64,000 nt of DNA from Labyrinthula sp. Ha (lineage: Eukaryota > Sar > Bigyra > Labyrinthulida > Labyrinthulaceae), in assembly GCA_015227615.1 (NCBI GenBank), contig JAALGZ010000012.1, forward strand, positions 248,001 to 312,000, read 5' to 3'. Under the pieces are notes generated by a model. The model was given only the letters and a program-made list of their open reading frames with translations. It was not told the DNA's origin and ran no database searches. Positions within the stretch are counted from its first letter, which is position 1; each line of letters starts with the position of its first letter. This document shows, one piece after another, positions 56,331-64,000 of the stretch. The position numbers and the translations under genes are program-made.

Positions 56331-57180
56331 AAACGATTAGGAAAGTCAGATATTTATATACCATATAAAGCGTTGAAAAACGACTTTCTCAATCTTTTTC
56401 TTTCTGTTTATAATTATATTTGTCTTCAAACTCAAGGCCGTCACTTGATTAGTCTTAACGACCAACGAGTAAGATATTGTGAAAACGCAGTGTTTTGTCT
56501 CGTTGTGCTCTCCAATTTCTCATTTGTCTCATGATGAGTGCAAAAACCAGGTTCTGAAGAATAGAAATGCATGCGAGAGAAACCTTCAATGCTATCTTGG
56601 AGGCTTTATCTACATCCTACCGGTAAGGTAAAACATCAAACTCATGAAACTCTAATTTGAAAGTGATACAACATATATATATCGCCAAAGGTTCGTGAAT
56701 ATAAAACAATTATGCAATATAATATATACAAAGATATCATATATGTATCCAAATCGTTGTTTTGTTTCGCTTGTGAAGAGAAAATTTCTTACCGGTATAT
56801 ATGCCTAACTTTGATAGCGATTGCTGTTGGCAAATAATCCTATTCACCCGGCAGGAGGAAGAACTCCGATTATTGTGAGTAATATGGTAAACTGGTGCAA
56901 TAAGATATAATTGTCTCAAGCGGTTTGAAAATAGTTTATTTGTTTTAACTCTAGAGAAATATCATTAGTTGCAATAGAAACAGTACAACACTTCGGTTTA
57001 CTCCATTACCAAGATCCGTCTCTGTTGCTTGACCTGAGAGGATTGGAGTTTACCACTCTGATATTCTACAGAACGTTGACCAAAGCATGGAAGTTAAACC
57101 CAGATTAAGTTCCAAAAGGACTTCTTCTATAGAAAGATGATACGGTACACTACTACAAACATACTGTTACCTAATAGGAA
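56331..57180. other. AT-rich spacer
   Basis: No feature supported. Confidence 0.4.
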
Positions 57181-57570
57181 ATAACTGACCACATCACCGT
57201 CCTACCAATCTTCCCTATTCTGGTTTGATCGTGACTATATTCAAAATACATCTCTATCATGTTATATAGCAATGTGGGGCTTACCCTACCACAAAACTCC
57301 TGTCACATGCATTATCTTTGACACAAACTGCCCCAAAGCAGGAACTAAGATGCAATTAGCAAACAACAAAGTAAATCGCTTTCAGCGGGATCAGCCAACA
57401 CCTTATTCACATTTAATACTCTTGTTTTTCTAGGTGTGTGCCTAGAAAAACTAAAGTTTTGAGGGATTTTGGGCATTAAAAACCATAATTAAACCTTTCT
57501 GGGCATCTGATTTTGATTGTGCCAAGCGATTGTTTGATGCATCACTTAGAGTGGCACGATATAGGATATG
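57181..57570 (+). pseudogene. Coding-like islands, plus strand
   Basis: A stretch of about 80 codons without ATG at its head contains IAMWGLPYHKTPVTCIIFDT and is markedly protein-like. A second stretch near 57480-57566 contains IKPFWASDFDCAKRLFDASL. They look like parts of a decayed element or gene. No family assigned. Confidence 0.35.
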
Positions 57571-58700
57571 ACTGTGCAGCATTTTGAAGGGAAGCAATCT
57601 TTTAGGCAGTTATGGTAATAGCCATATTAGATATCTTGTTAAAACCAATAGTTAATGAACAATTTGCAACTGACCGCAATATAAAAATCATTTCAATGAT
57701 TAACCAAAAACTGCTGATGCTCGAAAAGCTTCATAGCACTTCCTCAATGCTGGACATTGACCAAAACGCTGAGATTAGAATGTTGAACTAGCACTTCAAA
57801 TTCAAACATGACATAATCTGGAACGAGAGACTTGTATATGATGAGTTTGAAAGAAAACAAATACTTTCAGATAGTAGCGAACAGAGTATTTAGACTTTTG
57901 ATAACAGTCTTAAGTGTTCTAAAATATACCCCTTAAAACACCAAGTTATTGCAAAAGGGTTATTACTGATAGTTGTTGTAGTAAATCAAACATGCTCCTT
58001 AAAAGAGATTTGATTAATAAACCAGAAAATTGAATTCGAGTGATACCAACTTAGTGTTTTCCTGGAGAAAATGGTAGAAGCTACGCAACAAAAATAAGGT
58101 ATATGACTACCTGTTGATGTTATCGAGCTCTCGTTGAATTCAATGTTAGAAATTTTATGCAGATGGTATCATTATGAATGACTGCAACTACATATTAGGT
58201 TCCACTTCCCATTTCATCATTACTTGTCCACGTTTTTCTTCAAGCTAAGCACTTGCATGGTTTTCTGGGACAGCTTGTCTAGTTAGTTTATTCTTGGGAA
58301 AAGGAGCTGGATTGCAATTGCCCTCATCCTAACCGTTCACTGCAACTTCTGTGCATAGGCTCACTATTGTGCTTTGAAGGAACAATTTGATAGAAACTTA
58401 TTTGTTACTCTAACCTGTCTTGTTCAGTTGCTCCAAGTATTTCTTCAGAAAAAGTTTAGATCACCCAAGTTTTCTTATTTGAAGAAATAAGAACTTGTCT
58501 TAACCAGGTAAAATGCTTTGCGAGTAAAATACTTTGTGAGTATTTGAAACTTAATATTGTAGTATTTTCAGATCAAATTTATTATGTTCAACAGTTTGCC
58601 ATTAAAATATTCTCTTTATAGGCAATTAAACAGAAACCCTGTATAATATTTTCAAGAAGCAATCTGATTCGACAATGAACAGAAAGGACTTCGCAGTGTT
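57571..58700. other. Spacer
   Basis: Slightly less AT-rich than elsewhere, with scattered short protein-like stretches on the minus strand (near 58300-58460), none long enough to call. Confidence 0.3.
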
Positions 58701-58720
58701 AATCAATACAAGAATTATCC

Positions 58721-59070
58721 CTATCTACCGAAATCGCTTCCCAACAACAAAAATTTATTGCTGACTCTGGAAATAATTTGCATGAAAAGTTTTGTTTCAT
58801 GCATTTCATGAGCCTTGTCATATACTCTTTCAATACACATACCTTGCAGAATTTGGAAGAATGCAACTAAGCTTTGTACTCTGAGACATTCATACTTTTT
58901 CAACACAAACTCAGGATTATATTGATTAACTTTATCAAACTCAGCAATAACCATAAAACTCTATTATAAAGCTTGATTGTCTATCCTTCAAGCACCTGCT
59001 TTGTCCTATCTCTGCCGTATATACCCTCACATCTGAAGTTGCATAAATTCTCTGAGTCTGATAATAATTG
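58721..59070 (-). pseudogene. Coding-like island, minus strand
   Basis: A frame of 77 codons at 58954-58721 contains VIAEFDKVNQYNPEFVLKKY and is protein-like throughout; just upstream to about 59070 another stretch is protein-like too. It may be a remnant of a mobile element. A GTATGT donor inside also allows a spliced-gene reading. Undecided; no family recognised. Confidence 0.3.
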
Positions 59071-62000
59071 CAATCTTTATCACTTGGTACAACTCCTTTT
59101 CAACAAATCTTTGTCTGTCCTTTGTATACTTATTCAAACTATTTTTACTTTGTGGGCATTTTCTAATTCAACACAGCTAAATAAGAAAATCGGACTCAAT
59201 GGCCTGTTCAAATTCGAAACCTGTGACCCTAATACCTAGTTATGGATTATTGCTATACTCTTAGCTTTAATGTTAATCCTGCCAAATTCCAATGTTCCTA
59301 CTTCATAATTATGATGCCAGTGATGAATACATCTGAGATGAGCAACAAAGGTCCAAGTTACCAATAAAAAACAATTAGAAACTTTACAATAGCAACAGAT
59401 GAACTTCAATATGCTTGAACCAGATCTCAGAATATATTCGAAAATTATTTGATACATAGTATGAAGTTTTTGAAACGATAGGAAACATCTTTGCACAACC
59501 TTGGTTTTTTACTGTTTTCTTCATTCTAAGCGTTTCTTACCTTGTTCCTGTTCAGAAAAGTCCAGTTAACTTGCACGTCCATCATATGTTGATCATAATA
59601 AATATGAATTTGTCAGGTACAACGGGTAACAGCGGTAAATGGGGTTATTCTTGAACTATTTCTTGGCTTTTTACCTTGAGATGGGGATCTTGCTCAGCTC
59701 ATAATTATTCCACAAGGTATCCTATCTATCTTCCTACCATGTACAATGTAGGGATTTAGCGAATAGTTTGGTTTTATATACTCCGTTATCGCAATTGCTG
59801 ACTACTCTCTATGGTTTCTTCAATATTGTATATTATTTTCAGAAAGTTTACATGAATTATTTGTTTAATAAGTATTGTCAATTGAAATGTCATCCCGATT
59901 ATTTTAGGAGTTGATCTTCTACAGCAAGTTCTATTTCAACTTAAGGGTCTAAAGAGTGAGCATAAACATGCACAAATAGATGTTTAGAAAGAATATGAGC
60001 TGAGGCCGGTTATAGACGAGTTTTGAAAATCTTTTTTTGTCGTTTTGATACTCTGTTATATCTTCGAGTGTTTACTTTAGCTGCTAATCGTCTTTACGCT
60101 TCTACTTCCGGCTGCAGAGCCATGAATCTTCAGGGGAGTAGCTATTTAAGTGGTGACTTTCTATGGTTAAAATTATATTTTGAGCCTTATCTGGTGCTCT
60201 TGGATATACATTATACTGTTGCTAGTGGACTCCTCATGTGCACCATAGTATGTAATTTATCTTGTTATAACTATTTTCATGGTACTAAATTTAAATTCTT
60301 GAAGATTAACTTTGACACTAGATGATTTTCTGTTGCGGTTTTTATTTTACGAAATATTCGGCTCTATAATTTTATTATATCATTTAAATAGTCCGAGACC
60401 CCGTTCCGTAAGAATATGAAACATTATTACCTCTCTTACAATCTCATTTTTGGTCTTTATTCTAAGATCCTGTGATGCAAACAGTACTATTTGCTTTGAA
60501 ACCTTTGAACTAGATGAACACGTCTATGAAACTTTCACCGACACTATTATGTCTCGATAGCGTATTGTAATACCCTGATATTTTCATTACTTGATTCTCT
60601 GGAGATTGTACTCCTAAATTCAAATTTTTCTGTATATGGCTTTAGTTGTTATTGAGCGAGATATTTGAGGTGTCTCACAACCAAAGTTCAAGCTCTGCTT
60701 ATGTTAATTGCTATATTTAATCAATCCATTGTATCACACTTCATGGATATAAGTATGTTCAAATATAGGTTATCCCTTTTCTGGGAATGACATCAATAAA
60801 GTTATTGGTACTCTGGTGTGATATTACTAACATGAGGCCCAGACTATAGTCTGTCAATAGGACTTTTGTGGTTTTATGTTTATTTCTACGCATGTGATGC
60901 ACTGAAGTTTGGTAAGGTTATATACGAATCTCTTAAGGTTTACCTCCTTTTAAAAACTGAGGTATCACCAAGAAATGCAATTACTTATAACGAGTTAAAT
61001 AAAAAACACCTGTTATTTTCAGTAGGTGTAGTCTCCCTTTAATAAAGATCGGAGCTTGAAAGAACATCGAATGTGTAATGAGGTCTCCTTGAACTACATC
61101 TCTGAAATAATTTCCTGGTCTTATTCTCTCTTAGTATATGTTTCTTAGGGTTCCTCCTTATTATATTATGTAACTTTTATATACCTTGTGTTTTTAGCAA
61201 TACAATGTTTTATTCTTGAGAGTTCCATAGACTTGAATTAAATATTGTCAAATACCTTCTAGAACCCCATAACAAGATCTTTCAACTTTATCCCTTGTTC
61301 TAGGTATCAATTAATCATATTATCCAAATAATTTTAATTAAAATAATTAGATATATCTCAATAAAGCAAGATCTACTTATCTAACTAGGCCTAGATACTT
61401 GTTCTTAATATTTAGTTGATTATGTGCTTAATAGATTAAAGGTTCTGCAAAACAGGATTATTGGTTTGAATAAGCTCTATTATTGCTCCTGGGCAATTTC
61501 TTATTGGATTGAATGGATTTTTGACGACAGTTTTTATGTAGGGTCTTAGATATAAAAATCTCTATATTTAACATATACTAATATTCCTGCATTCTGTTGA
61601 TCATTGTTTTATTGATTTTAAGAGTTACTCCTAGAACACCATTCTGGATAATGTCATATCAAGTAGTCCAATATTCTCAGGTTTTTATAGTTTCAATAAC
61701 TTATCTAATTTTGATTGCTTAATTTTTATTCTGTTCTACATTTTCGGTTCTTGAATAGGTCTACAATCATATTCTTTTTCTTGACTTGATATATCGGAAA
61801 TTAGTATCGGATTCTGTTTCTGGCGTATAGGATAAGTTGAAATTATTCTACATTTTCGTATTATATTAATCTTGTTTTAAGTTTTTATTCCACTTTTTTA
61901 AGGGGTTTTCTGTTTTCGCTTAAAATTTCAGTGGTAATTGAAATGTAGCTGCTCCATCATTGTTGTCAAAGCAGTTTTTTATCCTTTCAGCGGCCATTTC

Positions 62001-63926
62001 CATTCAAATATTACAGTACTTTGTTTCAGATTACTCGAGGATAGCTCTAGCTTCTCTTTCTTCTTCAAAGTTTGGCAAATGTTGCGTTCATTTTTTTCTT
62101 GGAGGAGTTTTGTACGTACTCGCAGGTGGTTCTTGCTTTCAGTTGGGTCTTCTGGACTGATAAACGCTTTTGAAGAATTGGTTAAAATTCATCGGCTATA
62201 AATAATCTTAAAGGTTTTTAAATACTTCTTCTACTTCATTACGGAATTTTCTAATATTCAAAGTTACTGCAATATCTCTTGTAATCCATCTATTCTTTCT
62301 TATGAACTGCTTCGCATCCAGTGTGCGAGGATACTCATTCGCAGGGCATTGTGGCTGTACCGTAATAATATTGGAAGTTTATCTAAAATACCCCCTTCTA
62401 TTATAAAAGCTTTTAATTCAAGATTACATTGCAAATATATGGTTCATTTATAGAAGCCTCAACCGATTATCTAGAAACGTGTATGATATATTGTCACTCA
62501 CCCTACTATGCAGTGGCAATTTTTTAACTCATAAAAACTAGTCCATAATTGTAAATAATACTGATGATTATTTTTTTATTTAATTCTTAATCCCTCGAGA
62601 ATAAATATTTTCTTTTAAGCTCTTGCATATTTGTTATGAATTGAGGTTTAAAATCGCAACCAGTGCTGGCAATCATCTTTTGCTCTCCATTTTAATTTTA
62701 TGTGAAAGCTGTACTAGATATGTTTCAAAAAAATCTAGTCGTTTGCAATGCGTGATGTGCAGTAATTAACTTGAACAAAAGCTTACCTACCAATCAGTTT
62801 AATTATGGGTAAGATGACTATAATATCCCAAGCTTGGTTATCTACAACCAACATATATAGTTCCTTCTATAGGAAGCAAGTTAGATCTTCAATTATAGAA
62901 GGTAGATCTGGAGAAAACAAAAATTTTCCGGCTAGATCAAGTTTCTCACCTTTATTGCAATGTATTTAACACGATGTCATGCATCTCCTGGGTAATAAGT
63001 ATCTATCTTCTTCAAGTGTTTGACAGTATATATACACAACTTTTTTAGCACTAAGATTACATCAGTTAATAATAAACTAGGGTTAATCAATATATAACAG
63101 CAATTAAAGTCTACAGGGGCCCCTTTGAGGATATATTGGAAATATATTCTTGAAATTTAGCAGCTCATCTCGTCCATATGTCTTTTAGACACCTTCAAGT
63201 ATAGTTCTTTGTAAAACATTCATTGAGTAGAGGTTTTCTGGGAGATGCCTAAAAGGTCGTAGCTTGTTATCACTGAGAAGTTGCTACAGGTTTCAACGAT
63301 TATTATGTAATTGTTTTAGTGGCCATGCCGGATGGTGGTTGATGCTTCGTTTCTTCGATCTAAAACGGGTGCTTGGGTTTTATGAATGACTATTGGGTGT
63401 TTCTTATCTTGCTTTAAACTCACTCTAAATATTTCTAGCTACGATAGAGTTTCTGGAAAATTACTCCTATTAATAGTACATAATACTTTCTTGACATTAC
63501 ATGTTGCATAAATTCACTCTTCCTTTTAGCAAATATGTTCTTTGAACTTGGTGGAGATAAACCTGAAACTGGGAAGGAGTTCTAGCAGCAAGACACCAGA
63601 AAATGAAGTTAGATAGCTTTGAGAACTTGGTTATTTTGGTTTTAATATCTTATTCTCAGAAGTAAATGATTTCATTGTTTCTTTACTTAATGGAGCATGG
63701 GATATCTATGATATGTATGAATTTTGTCCTCAAATGTAAGTTGTTTATTTCTAGGTGGAAAGAAAGACTAAGATCTATTCTTCATCTTTAAGTATTTTTG
63801 ATTTTTTAACTCATTTATACCAATGTAATAGACAGAGTCGTATTGGGCCATGATACTATTTTGAATCTTGGACACTAACAAATTTTGGGCACGAAGCAAG
63901 AAAAACAGTTAAATACCCTTGCCTCA
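59071..63926. other. AT-rich spacer
   Basis: Open frames at 60023-60325 and 61938-62201 (plus) reach 87-100 codons but have the hydrophobic, Phe/Leu/Tyr-rich composition of chance frames. The middle of the first (AANRLYASTSGCRAMNLQGS) is the most protein-like part. Nothing else supported. Confidence 0.35.
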
Positions 63927-64000
63927 ATGGAGCTGCTTGACTTCGACATCCACGGAGGGCCTAGAGTGTGCGAGCCAACACGAACAGAGGCTACTTGTAG
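63927..64000. other. GC-rich segment running off the window edge
   Basis: The last 75-80 bases are over half G+C, a sharp change from the AT-rich DNA before it. On the plus strand ATG at 63927 opens 24 codons to the edge (MELLDFDIHGGPRVCEPTRT). On the minus strand the same bases are also open (with VGSHTLGPPWMSKSSSSIEA). Either a gene or an inserted element begins here; strand and identity cannot be decided from this window. Confidence 0.35.

Noticed and set aside
60023-60325. 100-codon plus-strand frame
   Set aside because: No ATG at its head and mostly AT-driven residues. Only a short middle part looks protein-like.
61938-62201. Two overlapping plus-strand frames of 66-87 codons
   Set aside because: Frames compete with each other and are dominated by Phe, Ser and Leu.

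Overview
The window is nuclear DNA from a eukaryote, AT-rich throughout (about two thirds A+T by eye). Reading frames are long and mostly intronless, intergenic spaces are wide (0.5 to 11 kb), and a few genes have small introns with GTAAGT/GTATxx donors and a TAG or CAG acceptor. The enzymes at the right look like fungal catabolic enzymes. An AT-rich fungus or a fungus-like protist fits best, but the species is not identified and the gene content does not settle it.

From 3.2 to 43.1 kb lies a cluster of seven paralogous receptor-like genes, called here A to G: A 3220-4893 (+), B 11706-13379 (+), C 14108-15748 (-), D 20501-22168 (+), E 22699-24612 (-), F 35347-37089 (+), G 41137-43050 (-). Each encodes a signal peptide of 21 residues, a cysteine-containing extracellular domain that reads like a PA (protease-associated) domain, seven hydrophobic segments with a long loop between the fifth and sixth, and a polar, variable C-terminal tail. 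This is the layout of a G-protein-coupled receptor with a PA ectodomain; I do not recognise it as a described receptor class. B/C, D/E and F/G are convergent pairs. E, F and G form one subgroup with a shared tail box, and A to D are more alike. Six of the seven proteins end in Ser-(Leu/Ile/Val). A short sequence block around ACTGTAAC recurs about 30-65 bp before the start codons.

From 46.9 to 51.0 kb are two tandem short-chain dehydrogenases (the second lacks the catalytic tyrosine) and a convergent FAD-dependent aromatic-type monooxygenase, a possible small catabolic or biosynthetic group. A small spliced gene on the minus strand sits between the two dehydrogenases and ends 6 bp from the stop of the first. 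Two further small spliced minus-strand genes of unknown function lie at 54.6-55.4 and 55.8-56.3 kb.

The rest is AT-rich spacer with decayed coding islands (5.3, 6.0-6.3, 17.2, 18.3-19.0, 30.7-31.9, 38.4-39.4, 57.2-59.0 kb), a 134-bp MITE with TA target duplications (43.25 kb), a three-copy repeat rich in CTCGAG-type palindromes (2.0, 2.6, 35.0 kb), a microsatellite, and a GC-rich segment at the right edge. No tRNA, rRNA or CRISPR array was recognised. All calls come from reading the sequence; no search or prediction program was run.
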